64,000 nt of DNA. It comes from Pseudeuparius sepicola. Its lineage: Eukaryota > Arthropoda > Insecta > Coleoptera > Anthribidae. Shown here one piece after another: positions 32,964 through 45,991 of this stretch. A program made the translations under genes and the position numbers. Every line of letters starts with the position of its first letter. The first letter of the stretch is position 1. Under the pieces are notes generated by a model. It made no database searches. It saw only the letters and a list, made by a program, of their open reading frames with translations, and was not told the DNA's origin. Location of the stretch: positions 68,182,692 through 68,246,691 of the forward strand of contig OY987299.1 of the NCBI GenBank assembly GCA_963920635.1. Direction: 5' to 3'.

Positions 32964-34811
32964 GATATAAGTACCGCTAATCTCCAATTAAAATGTGCGA
33001 TTTTTAAATGTCGATCAACAAAACATCCTATGACATCACAAAAAAATCTAACTTATTTTTATTAGTGAAGATAGAAATTAAGACAATAACTTGCGTTGTG
33101 TTGAGAATGTAAAAAGGGATTGAACCAAATTTTTTTCATGGCCACCAAGGATTTTTTGGAAGTGAATTAGTTTTTTATTATTAGAGCAGGTAGAGACATG
33201 GGATTTTTTTTTGTTTGACCCCACATATCAAAAGGAAGAAAATAGCCGTAAAAAGAATAGTTTTTGAAAAATATTTTTTATTTCATCGATGGTAAGCGCA
33301 AAAATTCTGAATTTAGTGTATTATTATAGACAGAAAGCAATCCGAACGGTCAATATTTCAATTATTTTTCGAAAGAGGCATAACTTTTTTTATTATTAGA
33401 GATAAAAATTTGGAACAACTTGCATTGTGTTTGGAATGTATAAGGGAATTTAACAATTTTTTATTTTCAGAATTGTTTGGAGGTTAACAAGTTTATTATT
33501 ATTAGCGATATACAAACGACTTGGGTTTTCCATGGCACTCATCTTAGTTCTATCGAAACTGATACAACATTTGAATTAAGATAAGGCCCCGTCGAAGTAA
33601 AATAAATGATAAAAAATTCCCTCCCAGTAGAAATTCAAAATTTAATATCAAAATTCGTTAAAAAAAACCTCCATACAGTAAAATAGAAAAATCTCGAAAT
33701 TAGCCACCAGTTGCCGCAAACAGCAGAATGCTTTGTGTTGACAGCTCTGGAATTTTGGAATAATTTAATCAATTAGGTAATTGTAATCTGTAAATCGTCA
33801 TCTCAATATTTTAATTTATTCGCCAATTTTGTAATTTATACCTACCATTAAATTGAAAACAAAAAATTCTACAATTTATACCAATAAACTGTACGATTTA
33901 TTGGGGGATTTGTTGGGGGGAAATTGTTATTTGTGAAACAACTTTAATAAATGGAGTATTGCGCGTAGGCGTTTGTAAGTCTGCCGCAGTTTCAGCGAGG
34001 CGACAACTCAGCACCCCTCAAGATGGTGGCGCGAGGTGTATTCAAGCTTGTTTTCCAAAATCTAACATCATGACAGCCTACAACTTGGTAGGGGCTTCAT
34101 TGAAAAGAACGAAAGGAACTCCAGGGTATTTACAAACTCCGAGAAATTCACAAGCTCCGGGAAATTCCCTATAAAAAATACTCCCCACTATTGAGTAGGA
34201 ATCCTTTTTAAATAAATAAACCTCGAAATAAACCAAAGAAAAGGAGTCAATTAGGCTTCACAGGACACAGGAAAATTTATGAAAGTAGTTGTTTTTTAAT
34301 CTAAAAAATATACATTGAAAAATATCAACAAAAACTAACAAAATGACGGCATAACTTACGAAATTAGCTGTAGGATGACAGGGGTCAGAAAACATGGTTA
34401 AAGGGAGTATTTCCGTCCACAGGAACTTTACAAATCACTGGGCATATATTTTCGACATGATCTCCATTAAGATCAACATTGAACTTCGTTGAAAAGCTAC
34501 TTTAAAATATCAAATCCGTGCCGATTTTTTTGCCCTTGTCAAACAACAACCTTTCTGTTTCGGTGGTAACGCGAGAACTGAACAAGTGCATTACCGCAGT
34601 GCCATCTGTACGTGTCTAGCGGAAAGTGCCAGGTAAGGACCAGAAGGTGCTAAAGAAAACGCTCGCGAACGGCCTGCCAGTAGCGTTTTGTGAAGATGGG
34701 TGGAAGACCACTTCATACCACTACCGCTAGGTGGCATCACCTGATCAACTTACATTTCTGCAAGAGGTAGGGTAGGAATTTGCAAATGCTACACCCTTAT
34801 ATCATAGACTT
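32964..34811. other. AT-rich, no recognised gene
   Basis: A 71-codon frame at 33959-34174 lies in a GC-richer island bounded by AGTATT and ATACT. It has no family features. A small direct repeat (AACTCCGAGAAATTCAC and AGCTCCGGGAAATTCC) lies at 34134-34169. Confidence 0.35.
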
Positions 34812-35145
34812 TATAACACATACAGTAAATGGGTGTATTTTGCGGGACGCTTTCTCCGTGTTTGGAAGGAAGCAATTGTGTCCCCTCTTCCTAAGGTTGC
34901 TAGTTCTCAAGAACTAGGTCATTTTTGCTCAATTAGCATATTTTCAAAGTTATCAAAAATTATGGCGGTCTTAGAAACTCAAATTCGTTCATATATCTTC
35001 CGTCATAGTATACTACTTGTAAAGCAATTATTGGGATTTAGACAGGGTTATAACAGCAATGCCCAATTTAACTGATGATATTCTCGGAGCCCCATACGCT
35101 AACAAAGTTACTGCTTTTATTCTCCTGGATTATACCGTTTATTGA
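34812..35145 (+). pseudogene. Non-LTR reverse transcriptase fragment (fingers)
   Basis: The frame reads RVWKEAIVSPLPKVASSQEL, then SISIFSKLSKIMAVLE and LLGFRQGYNSN. After a shift it reads LTDDILGAPYANKVTAFILL followed by D-Y. This is the RT1-RT2 region up to motif A of a jockey-like element. Both ends are missing. Confidence 0.85.
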
Positions 35146-35426
35146 AGAAGGGGAAGATATCCTCCCTTAGGGTGGCATGCGAATATGATCCTTATGGTCT
35201 GTGTCACATTCCCACTTGTTACTAAATGTTTCTGTCTCGTTCTCTTACATTTCACCGACACGCGTCCGTACGGTGGCGCCAAATTCCGAAACCACCATTC
35301 GAGTCGGTCGATGGAGAAAGAAATCTTCAATCAACGGTTCGGGCAAAAGGTCACTCCATCAACGACGGAAGAGCGCAGAAAACTACGCGGTCAGCGCACC
35401 GCCACCTATGGACAAGGCCATACAAC

Positions 35427-38400
35427 CCCAGAAAAGGACGAATCAGAAGTGGCACTTGCTTTCGGCGCCTTTGATGTCGCGGTTCCAATTTCCCCTCTCG
35501 CGCATAGGAAATTAACTCTCCGCCGTTGACATCTGCGCATTGGCCACGCCCACCGTATTTTGGACAGAGTAGAACTTGCCCATTGCGTTGGCACGATCAG
35601 GTCCGGGCTATAGAAAATTTTGTGTTTTATATAGCAAAATTAATTTTTAGAATAGTAAAGTTTTTTTCTGGGATTAGATCTAGTTAAATTTGAATCTCCA
35701 GAAGTGATTTTAAGTAGGTATTTTACTGACGAAAAAAATATAAATATTAATATTTTACTAAAGAGAAAAATACATTTTTTTATTGTACATGGAAATTTCA
35801 CAATATTTCCTCTTTATTATTTTATACTTACCTATATTAATTAGAAACAACTATGATTTAGGTTCAAGTGAACTATTCTACTTGGGTGGTTGAAATATTA
35901 CAATATTTCAATCGACTTGCGTCCAAACTCATAGCTTGGCAATTAATTTGTTTTTTTATATAGATCCATAACAATTATTATTTGCAAAATTCGTTGACCT
36001 TCGTATCACTGGTAGTAAAAAAAGGTTATTTATCAAAAATGTTTATTACTAAAATCTATAAAAAAAATTCAAAAACAATAGCACATATAAAATATAATAC
36101 CTATAAATACAAAAGATATTATAAACTACTTACGTACATATTATGCACATGCACACTATACATTATCAACTTAGCCTAATTTTTAAAAATAATGACCCCT
36201 GGCAGCACTTATAAATGTACATTTCGAAGTTTATAATTTTTATTAGTTTTATTAGAAACAATATCACGATTTAAAAATTTTAAAGAAGAATAGATTCTAA
36301 ATCTTACATAAAGGGATAATAAATAGGCATGATTAAAACTAGGGCATGGATGTTGATATGAAATGTTTTGCAGCTTATTTTTTAATTTCACACCAACATT
36401 TTCTTCTAAAGCAAACTTTGGAAAGAGGGTACAAAAATTAACTTCGAGAGTTTTAATATAATTTAGGAAATTATCAGGAGGTGAAAATAAATGTCCAAAG
36501 GTTTCGTTACCACTTGATTTGTATGCTTTAAAATAAGTAAACAAATCAGTATCCCCTAATGTATGACGTTTACAATATTTAATACAAACTTCACATGAAT
36601 GTTGTTCCAAGCACTTTCTTAATAAATATCCACAAACATATGATATACTATTTGATTCATGTAGTTCGAAATCAATATAATCTGGTGCCACCGAATTTAA
36701 ATCAGAAAAAATAGATCTTGCATTTCCCACAACAACTTTGTTGTAAATTTGTGTATGTTCGGTGGTTACGTATGACAATAATGAATCAAAATCCTCAATA
36801 CAATTAGCCCCATCCGCGTGTTGGAAATAATTTAAACAAAATGATTTTTTGAAAGCCCTTTCGCATTGGATGGGGGTTGGATTCAAGCAATTTCCCCCTT
36901 GCTGCCTAATAGTGCCGAAAAAATTTTCGAGACAATCTTGATTTAAGCGTCGAGTGTATAAGGAACTAAACTCTAAACAATGAAATTTTTCCCAAAGACC
37001 TAAAAATGAATTTATTGTGATTTGCCACCCTTTCAAAAATTTAACTTTATTGGTAACCTCTATATTTTGTTTTAAAATTTTAATATTCTCAAAATATGTA
37101 AACATTTCCTTTAAAAAATCGACTTGGTAATCTGCTCCTTTGAAAGGTCTATTGTACTTGTATTACTGCCTGATATTTTTGAGGAATTTAAGATATCAAA
37201 TAATTTATCAATTTTTTCTACAAATGACACTGTAGCGTTTGCCGAAGGGGGGAATTGTCCGAATTCAATAAAGGAATTAAGTGCCGCAGCTACCATTGCG
37301 CTGAAAACTTGGACGGCTAAACTAACCTTCAGTTTTTTAAAAGGATTCGAATTAATGTGTTCATCTGTAAATTTTGGACACAGCCGAAGAGCCAAAGGCT
37401 TATGTTTTTGTTTATTATAAATTTGGTCAATACCTATACGTTTTATTTGTACATCCTTCAGAGGTTTCGAATGTGTAATTGAAAAAATTATTTCGTGTTG
37501 ATTTTAAGAGATGCGGCACATCAAAAATATAAAATATTTTTTCGCTATCGACATAAAAATGTGAAGAGTTTGGAGAGATACCAACTGATTTTGAAAATTG
37601 TACAAAATTTGATCCTTGATCAGACACTAACGCACTTACTAGTAATCCTACAGATTTAAGTTTCCTTATTGCTTCAAAAATAATAAATTTTAATTCCTCC
37701 CCTGAACAAGTATCAATAAAGAAATAAGCAACTGGTTGCTTCCACTTAGCAAATATTGCTCTAGCCATAATAGCTAAAACATATTTAGCAGGAGCATATC
37801 TTTTTTCCTTCAATGTATAATGAAAGCCAACAATGGTATCGGAAGATCTATTGTAAAATAAAAACATTTTTAATGACATTTCGTCAATACAAAGAATGCA
37901 CTGTTTTGAAGAACCCTCTAAATTTGTAGCTTTTCATTTAATAACCTCAAAAATGAAACTGTTAAGACCTGCAGTTATACGCCATTTGCTAGTTATTCTT
38001 TGAAGAGTGCTTTTAGATGGCAAATAAAGTGGTTTCATTAAAAATCTATAAGCATTTGGGCTTAGAAAATAAATTGTTAAGGAAAATTGTTTCATATCTG
38101 AAGAGTAACGATATACCTGTGGATCTTTTTTGGGATTTTCTAAATAATGCCTTACAAATAGTAGCATTGAAGCAGACAGTTTTTTCTCACAAATGGCAAG
38201 AAATTGTTCGTCATTTATTTCAGTGTCGGCACTGTCGACAGCTTGCTCCAACTTCGGATGCAACTTTCTTTGGAGTTTTTTTATTTGTAACTTTAATGAA
38301 TGCTTTCTCGGACTATGTGCACTCAAACTAAGAGAAGTTTGTTGACTAGCATCTAAAAATAGAATTATTCAATAACAAAATAAGTAATACAAAAAATTAC

Positions 38401-40317
38401 AATATATGTACACACACCCAAACTTATAATATGGAATCGCTTGATATTTATTACAATTTATATTGTCGGGTTTTTCACATTTAACTGTTTTTGTTAGTAA
38501 ACACTTTTGACTTTCCATGACATATAATTTTTTTGACAAAAAAAAATTATCGCAAATAATGCGTGATGTCATATAAGTTTGGGTGTGTATACTATAATAA
38601 CAGTTTGTGAATATACCTATATCATTACCTTTTGATGCAACTGAAAATTCGGTAATGCTGTGGAGATCGCCTATAGGTGACTGTGACAGATGGGGTGTAC
38701 TTGGTTGATCCAAAGGTTGAGCGATCGAGACTGGTTGATCAAGTTCTCGTTGAGGTTCTAACAAAGTCAAATTGCTGCATACAGACACAGAAGGACTCTG
38801 TGAAGAAGCCTCATCGATATAACCTAGTAAAAAAAATTAAATGCAGCAAAATTACAAGTATCAGCAAAAAATACATATTATTATCTAATAATGAAGGGGT
38901 AATTATGGGGTCAAAATGTCAAGAAAATCGGGCGGTGCATACACTAATTTCCATAGTTACCAATGAAGGTACTTACATGATGAGAACACAGTTGGTATTG
39001 CTGTTTTCTTTAGCCCAGACTTCGACTGGTTTGCACACATACTATTTTCAAAGTGCATTGAACAAACTTTATAATTAATAAAAAGCTGTGTGGGTGTTTT
39101 TTCTAACAAATCCTGCCTTCCACACTTTCTCGTCCATGCATAACACCTTGAAAAAAAATTAAAAACCATAGTTAGGTAGGTATTATCAGTAGGAAACCAT
39201 TTGTGGGTTTTCTGGGGTAGGTAATACTCCAGTAAAAGGGGTAGTACCTACGTAGGACATAAAATTTATAATACCTAAGTATATAATAATGTGGTAACAA
39301 GGTAGGGACAAAGTACACATAGGTACCTACCTGTTTTCATCAGCAGGTATTTTGAAAAAACTTATCCCAACATTCCTCCTGTTGTTAGAACATCCACGAA
39401 CACAGCAATAATTGCGGGGCCATTTCGTCACAAAACCTAAGCACAAAGTGGGTTTTCTGGGGCACAATGCACTAGTGTAAATACAGCAACGAAGTATTCG
39501 AAGTAACAACACAAGCAGTCAAGTTGAGCTGAATACATATTGTACACCTTATCTGGTCCCTGTTTTGGATACTTTTATCACAGTCATGATAATAATACTG
39601 GGCTTTTTTACTTAGAAATTGGTAATCGTTTTTCGTTTTATTGTTTACGTTTTATAAGGAGTTTAACCTCAATTGAACATACTGACGCTGTCTGGCGTCT
39701 GGCGTTAGGTGGCGCGTCAGTCGTAGGCCACGAACGACGTTGCCGGACTTCGTCAGCTTTTATGCCTGACAATTTCCTTAAATTCATTTAGCTATTTTTA
39801 TCGCCTTCAATTTAATATCAACCAAAATACTATCAAGGACTAACATTTTTATAAGTAAATTATCATCGATTTCATTTTATACTAAATTAATTTGCATTAT
39901 ATTTTTGTGGGTTGCCTTGGTTACCGGCTCCCGACTGGACGATCTGGCAGTACCGCAAGAACGGAATCTGTGGCGCCACGCCGCGCTGTTGTCAAGCATT
40001 CCGCTTTCATAATCAAGTCCCAGAAAACAGGGGTCAGGTTGTGGGTTTTCTGGGCTCAGATAAATAGAATAAATGGTTCGTAAAACATTATAATTTTACT
40101 ACCGGCACACATTAGATAATATTAATTGCTTTCATATTAATTTTATTGGTATACCTACCCAAAATGAATAAATGATAGTGAAAAATATGTTGACATGTTT
40201 TAACCTTTCTAAGGATCTGGCGGCCTAGCAATACTCTCCGTCCCCACCACCTCATAAAAATACCCCTCTGCCCTCTTAAATTAGCCAAGTGCCACTTCTG
40301 ATTCGTCCTTTTCTGGG
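35427..40317 (-). mobile_element. P-superfamily (THAP) DNA transposon with intact ends
   Basis: The first 32 bases (35427-35458) start CCCAGAAAAGGACGAATCAG and are a perfect inverse of the last 32 (40286-40317). They are flanked by a perfect 7-bp duplication ATACAAC (35420-35426 and 40318-40324). P elements have terminal repeats of about this length and usually make 8-bp duplications. The single gene inside is a minus-strand THAP transposase. Extra CCCAGAAAA copies (near 39209, 39455, 40018 and 40045) cluster at the promoter-proximal end. Confidence 0.9.
36209..39440 (-). pseudogene. THAP9/P-type transposase, spliced, broken
   Basis: Four exons can be read. Exon 1 ends at 39331 and encodes CCVRGCSNNRR. 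Exon 2 (38977-39146) encodes WTRKCGRQDL, VCSMHF and TAIPTVF; the two complete a C2CH THAP zinc finger. Exon 3 is 38629-38823. Exon 4 (36209-38352) holds the helix-turn-helix (YLPSKSTLQRI), catalytic core (CIDEMSLK, VSDQGSNFVQF) and C-terminus (NQDCLENFFGTIRQQGGN, YVCGYLLRKCL). All junctions use GT-AG and keep frame. The frame is broken by TGA at 37934-37936 and by shifts near 37430-37450 and 37145-37165. A start codon in frame with the finger is also unclear. It would cut and rejoin element ends in the nucleus, but this copy cannot make the whole protein. Confidence 0.9.
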
Positions 40318-40324
40318 ATACAAC

Positions 40325-40684
40325 TACTGTCGTCCGACGCGACGACGTCCAGCTGTTTTTGTTTTTGATCTGTATCTGTTCCTCGTTTTCCTCGTTTACT
40401 TATTTTTATTTCCACTTATATTATCGTTACTGGGTAATCTGTGATTGTTATTACGTGTATTTGGTGGATACAGTAGTGTGCAGAGGACCAGTGGTGTTCT
40501 AGTCCGATAATTAGTGTGTGCCTATCAAAAACATTTCATGTTTGAGCCATCAGATAAAGGATACCTAAATACGGAGGTTAGGAAGTGAAAGTGTGTTTTG
40601 TTGTATACAGAGACTTGCCATCAAGGCAAGTCTCTCATTGTATGTATAATATCAAAATGGGTGTTTTCTTGTGTTTTCTCAGCC
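40325..40684 (+). other. Probable 5' untranslated region of the THAP gene
   Basis: The stretch between the P element and the THAP exon has no ORF. It contains a hairpin at 40611-40637 (AGAGACTTGCC, ATCAA, GGCAAGTCTCT) some 50 bases before the ATG. The P element sits just upstream and may have displaced the promoter. Confidence 0.4.
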
Positions 40685-41033
40685 ATGCCCGAGAAGTGTT
40701 GTGTCCCAAATTCGTCGATGAAGGAACGAATTAATCGACGCCCAAATTGCCTAACCTAACCGAGCCAAAGCCAAAAGTGTCCGTTTTTGCCTTTCCTAAG
40801 GATCCGGTTTTGAGCGCAAAATGGGTGCAGGCCATAAAAAGGGCTGACTTTGTAGTCAAGAAACATTCTAAGGTAAGTTACATGTTACATTTTTATATAT
40901 TTTTCATAAAGCTTTGGGTTATTGTAGGTCTGTGAACAACACTTTTAACACAAGACATTGAAAGGGAGACTACGTGTGTTCGTCGATGGTCCTCAATCAA
41001 CGGTGTGTTGTAGAATCGACTGGTCAACCTTTA
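40685..41033 (+). pseudogene. THAP-domain protein, first exons, interrupted
   Basis: An ATG at 40685 starts MPEKCCVPN, the typical THAP beginning, and the frame then shifts. From 40747 the sequence reads PKVSVFAFPKDPVLSAKW and a basic segment, then a donor at 40873. After a 55-bp intron, exon 2 starts at 40928 with VCEQHF, the second half of the C2CH zinc site, directly followed by TAA. The frame of later THAP-like residues (ESTGQPLRAP) is cut at 41041 by a hAT insertion and appears to resume at 42370 (LKIPRLAKG). It may be a decayed host THAP gene or the 5' part of another P-type element. No transposase core follows. Confidence 0.65.
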
Positions 41034-41041
41034 CGTGCACC

Positions 41042-42361
41042 CAGGGTTGCCACCCGTCCTGTATTTCAAGGGACAGTCCTGTATTTAAGTAAAGGAAGTG
41101 GCTATTTATACGTCCGACAGATACAAACGTCAGTATACGTCTTGCGCTCTCATTGGCGGGCTGAGTCACATGACTTCTTTGGACGTGCATTTAACTCCGT
41201 ACACGTCCGAAGCCGAAGTAAACTAATATTTAGATACGTCGGAAGTGCATTTTTCTCGAGCATCTTTGCAATAAGGAGCGTATGCACTGCTCCTTTTTGG
41301 GGGATAGACGCTGCCGTATGAAAAAAGAAGTGGTAATAATTTCCAATGGTGTAACCCACCCCCGATTTTCTTGAAATTTTGGCTAGGTAGGTACCCCGTA
41401 TTTTCGCCCGATGCGATGTTCGGCGTTGTAACCCACCCCCGATTTTCTTGAAATTGTGGCTACCCCCCGACATTCGACGCGGTGCCGAATGTCGGGTGGA
41501 TTACATCATTGTAAATAATAAAATAACCACTTCATTTTTCATTCCGCAGCGCCCATCGCAGAAAAAGTAGGGCATACGCAATACAAAATGAGACAAGATA
41601 AGGTCTGAATAATCTCGGACATCATCCAATCGACTTAGTAAACAAGCCGATTCATAATCCATCGAACGGTAGAAGTAAGGTTATGTGTCACGTGACTCAA
41701 TCGACCAATGAGAGCGCAAGACGTATACTGACGTTTGTATCCGTCGGACGTATAAATAGCCACTTCCTTAAGTAAAATGTCCCGTGTCCCGGCAAACATT
41801 CATACGGGACGCTATAAATCCCGTATTTAAATTTAAGGTGAAAAATTAAAAATGTTACATGCGAACGGCATTCACACAATCACCACCATCTAGAGTCCAA
41901 GCCGCGACTCACATGTGAACACAAAATTTACTAAATTAGAGTCCTTCATGCCTTCATTGGCGCCACACTACAATTTTCGTAAATGTCAATTTCTTGTGTG
42001 TTATGTGATATATCACAAAAAATGTTCTGTGATTTCTTTTTATTTTTAAAGGATTTATTTATTTTTGGTTAGTCGTGATTAGCCAGCCATGATAATTTGT
42101 TTTTGGAAGTTTATCCCTTCAAGAAAAAAAAACAAAAAATGTCCTGTTTTTTTTTTTAAAGAATCTATTTAGTTTAGTTTCATAATTTGTTTTGTTTTGT
42201 TTTTGTGTTATCTTCAAGAAAAAACAAAAACAAAAAATAGTGGTTTTCTTTTATTCCTTTTCGTTGGCCTTTTTCAGTAAAACATTTTGTAGCCCCCCTC
42301 CCCCCCCCCCCCGAACGCCCGTCACGTCCCGTATTTTAAAATTGAAAAGGTGCCAACCCTG
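41042..42361. mobile_element. hAT element 4, hosting a Mutator-like element
   Basis: The ends are CAGGGTTGCCACC and the inverse of GGTGCCAACCCTG, flanked by a perfect 8-bp duplication CGTGCACC (41034-41041 and 42362-42369). Subterminal motifs CCTGTATTT and CCCGTATTT recur on both sides. No transposase is left. The insertion splits the THAP exon. A Mutator-like element sits 52 bp inside the left end. Confidence 0.9.
41094..41767. mobile_element. Mutator-like nonautonomous element, copy 2
   Basis: A 674-bp inverse-oriented near copy of 30088-30802 with the same ends (GGAAGTGGCTATTTATACGT) and its own 9-bp duplication TTAAGTAAA (41085-41093 and 41768-41776). Part of the central palindrome is shorter than in copy 1. 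Confidence 0.9.
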
Positions 42362-42567
42362 CGTGCACCTTTAAAAATTCCACGTTTAGCTAAAGGTTTT
42401 AAATTTTCATGGCTAGTTAATTTCATTATATTTTTACAAAATATACTTACTTTTTAGGTGCAATACCTTGTAAGTTACCAGGTTGCCCAATTTATTTGTC
42501 CAAATCGAGCACGAGTCGTAGGGAAGGTCCCCAATAAAAAAAAAACAAAAAATTGAACTTGGACAGT

Positions 42568-42912
42568 GTATGCACCGCCCGATTTTCTTGAAATTTTGGC
42601 TACCCCCCTATTTTCGAGGTCCCTGAACACGAATCTGACCTCAGTGTTTTGAGGTCGGACATAGTTTCCGAGAAAATGAATTTTCAAATTTCCTTTTGAC
42701 GCCCCACTTTTTCACGGTAAAATTTATCTGGATTATAACCACAAATGTCGTCGTGAAAAAAGGGGTGTCGGGTGTCAAAAGGAAATTTGAAAATTCATTT
42801 TCTCGGAAACTACGTCCGGCCTCAAAAAACTGAGGTTAGATTCTTGGTCAGGGACCTCGAAAATAGGTGGGTAGCCAAAATTTCAAGAAAATTGGGCGGT
42901 GCATATACTACG
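42568..42912. repeat. Foldback MITE of about 345 bp
   Basis: The arms begin GTATGCACCGCCCGATTTTC and continue TTGAAATTTTGGCTACC, TTTTCGAGGTCCCTGA and CGAGAAAATGAATTTTC, and are inverted on the right. A solo end with the same GGGCGGTGCATAC sequence lies inside the P element at 38929-38942, in an intron of the transposase. Confidence 0.85.
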
Positions 42913-45900
42913 TTCCATAATTACCTCAAAAATTTGTTATATTGCCTAGTGGGATAGTCGCTGGTTGAAGGCGAAAGGAAGCGAAGGAAGGGTCACATGT
43001 AGAGTAGTCACTGAAATGTTTATTCTCGTAATAATTTTTTTGTTGTGATATTTTTATTGTTGAATTGTCATTTATTAAATAACTTAAATTATTGCTCTAT
43101 TAAAATATTTTTGTGTTCCACAAATTAGTTGCTAAGTTATGTTTGAAATTGTAGTAGTATTTTACCTGGACGCAAAAAAACGACAAACTTTGCAGAAGTT
43201 TCAGTTATTATGTGTTTTTAAGATGCTAGTTGAACGTAAATAAAAATCGTTGGTATCGTACTGTCATGTTTGAAGATGTGCCTCAAAATGCATAGCTAAT
43301 ATTAATATTATCTATTATACAGTGAATAAAAAATGCGAAAGTGTGATTTTTCTTCTTCTTTTGGATAGGTGGCTGTGAATTCATATTTGACATTTTCTTG
43401 GGATTCCAAACAACTTTTCTTAGTGCTATACTGCTGTAGTTCTAAAAATAAGAGTACTTTACTCTTGAGGAATTTTCATATTTTTCAACCTTCCCTGTAT
43501 ACGAATAGAAATTTTAAAATTTTTGCAGGTCGATTTTGAGTTTAAGCACAAGCACTAACTTTTATCAAGAATAATTTGTTTTGAGAAACTTCAAATAAAG
43601 AAAATTCCCATTTGTGTCCAACTTTCTGTCATTATTATTATTATCTCGAAAACAGGACGGTATTGGAAAGTTATACCGTAAAATAGTCTTAAGACACTGT
43701 ATACAGGGTGTAACTGAACTGATGGTCAAAAATGAAACCACGTATTCTTGGAGTCAAAATAAGGGCACTTCTTCATATATTTTTTTCTTCTACGGGCCTT
43801 AGTTTTTTTTTATACAGAGCATAGAAGTTTAGAGAAAAATACACATATTTTTTAGTATCTCTAGAATTATTCGAGATAGTTTCTTCAAACTTGGCGTGTC
43901 ACATGATCGGATGAGCCGTCAAACTTAAGGTTGAAATGAAGCTTCTGAGGCTCACAGTTGCGGAGATACAGGGTGTTATTAGAATTTATTACTCCAGAAA
44001 AATGTTTAACAAAAAGTATCTCTTAGTATTTTTTCATATTCGCAGCCGATGGAGGAAGGGAACAATGACGTATCTGTTCTCCAAAGTTCTACATCAACGC
44101 TTTGATACCTTTAATCCTTGTTTGTAATAGGTATATAATCAAAGTTTATATCGTCGGTTCTCAAACAACGGAATATACTTATAATATTATCTTCATGTTT
44201 TGTTATTCGATTATCGTCGATCGATATCGTTTATTATACACAATATTTCATAAGCATAAGTATTAACACTGACATACCTAAGTATAAAAAATATTATGTC
44301 TAGCTAAATTTATATAGTTGTCATTCATACAGAAAATTTGGTTTAGACGTCGATGGAAGATTCAATCAACGGTTTACAGCATAAATAATGTAACAAAACT
44401 TTAACGAAAAAATTAAAACCGACTTCAAAAATTTGCCCGTATGCACATTTCAACTAAAATTTTAGAAATATTTTTCTCTTTCTAAATTGAGTTACCTTTG
44501 GATTTGGTGACAGTCAAGGCAAAGAATTTACATCTATTTAGATATGAATACATCATATCCTACATACATCATAACCAGGGCCCCCATGGGAGACCCCTCC
44601 GGCAGGGCGCCAAACGTTGGTCCACCCTGTACTTAAAACTTATAGTTTTTTTTAAATGTTTGTTTCATACTTTACTTTTTGTAATTTTTTTATAAATTTT
44701 ATATAACTGATCAACTTATTTTTTATATACCGGATGATTATTTTAGAACTATACCACCGCGATTTTCTCACTTATTTTGCGCCCTACAATAAAAAATCGT
44801 GAAGAAACAAAAATGTGGCAATTTTGAACAGCTAAGTGGTGCTGCAAAAGAAATCGGCAGCCATAGCCAACTTGACGCGCAAAATAAAAAATACCTCAAA
44901 TTGAGCAAAACAATTTAATAGCCCTAGCATATTTATTTTAAGAGATAGAGGAAAACTATCTTATTGAAAATTGATGGCACTAAGAAGCTTTATGCAACTG
45001 GGTACTCAGATAGTTTCAGAAAATTACACAGGGTGTTCGGCTCTCTTGAGGCTATGCATTTTTTGTTTATTTCTTATTAAGCGATTTTCTCGGTTATTTT
45101 AGGCCGCACAGAAAATAGATAAGAAAATAAAATATGGCAATTTTGGCCAGCCAGGTGACGTTAAAAAAGAAATGGGCCTCCATGCCCAATTTTTCGCGCT
45201 GTGCTGAAAAAACTTCAAATCGACAAAAATGTTCATGCCCTCAAGAGAGCCGAAGACCCTATGTAATTTGTTAAAACCCAATTAAAAGTTACCACCTGGT
45301 ACCAAATTTTGGAAAGATGGGCTAGAAGTGGCTTCTAAATACAAGGTATCGAAAAATTTTATGAGAAAAAGTTGTTTAGAATTAAAACTTATTGCCGTGT
45401 ACCAAATTTTGAGACAATCAGCCTACTTAATTTTTTCATTTTTTCTTTAGCGCCTTAGAAAAAAAAGTGGGAAAACAAAGTAGGCCGATCTTTCCAAAAT
45501 TTGGTACCCTGGAGTAATTTTAATTGGGAACAACTTTTCTTAATGAATTTTTTTGTTATCTTTAAAGGAAAAGGCACTTCACCTACAATGAAAATAAATA
45601 AATGGTCGCTGTCGACGCCATCTTGATTTTTCAAAAATGAAAATATGCTAAAAATTAGTTTCCAGTCATAAGTCAAGCAAATCAGAACCACAATCAAATT
45701 TAAACCCGAATTTTTTTTTTTCTTTTACACATATTGGCTCACTTATCCTGGGCCACCCTGTATATTGTAAACAGCCAGTATTTGTTTTTTTTTTAATTTA
45801 TGTACCTGTGGCTTTGAGTTAAATTTTATTTTTGTTATATGTATTACTTGATCACAAATTCTTTTTTGTTTCCCTTGGGTGGTATTTATTGGTTAATAGC

Positions 45901-45991
45901 ATGAACTAGATCAATAATTCTAACAAAATCATAAGTTGATTAAACTACAAAACTTGACAGTTGCATATTATAGGTAAAAAATAGCTAGGTA
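42913..45991. other. No gene; remnants of ACAGGGTG-type repeats and a small foldback
   Basis: GATACAGGGTGTTATTAGAA (about 43971) and TACAGGGTGTAACTGAAC (about 43703) mark repeat ends. A foldback of about 245 bp (45024-45266) has arms with GGCTCTCTTGAGG and CCTCAAGAGAGCC. CCACCCTGTA near 44632 and 45762 are further repeat termini. I find no coding region. Confidence 0.5.

Noticed and set aside
40611..40637. microRNA precursor
   Set aside because: The 11-bp arms and 5-nt loop are too short for a normal precursor hairpin.
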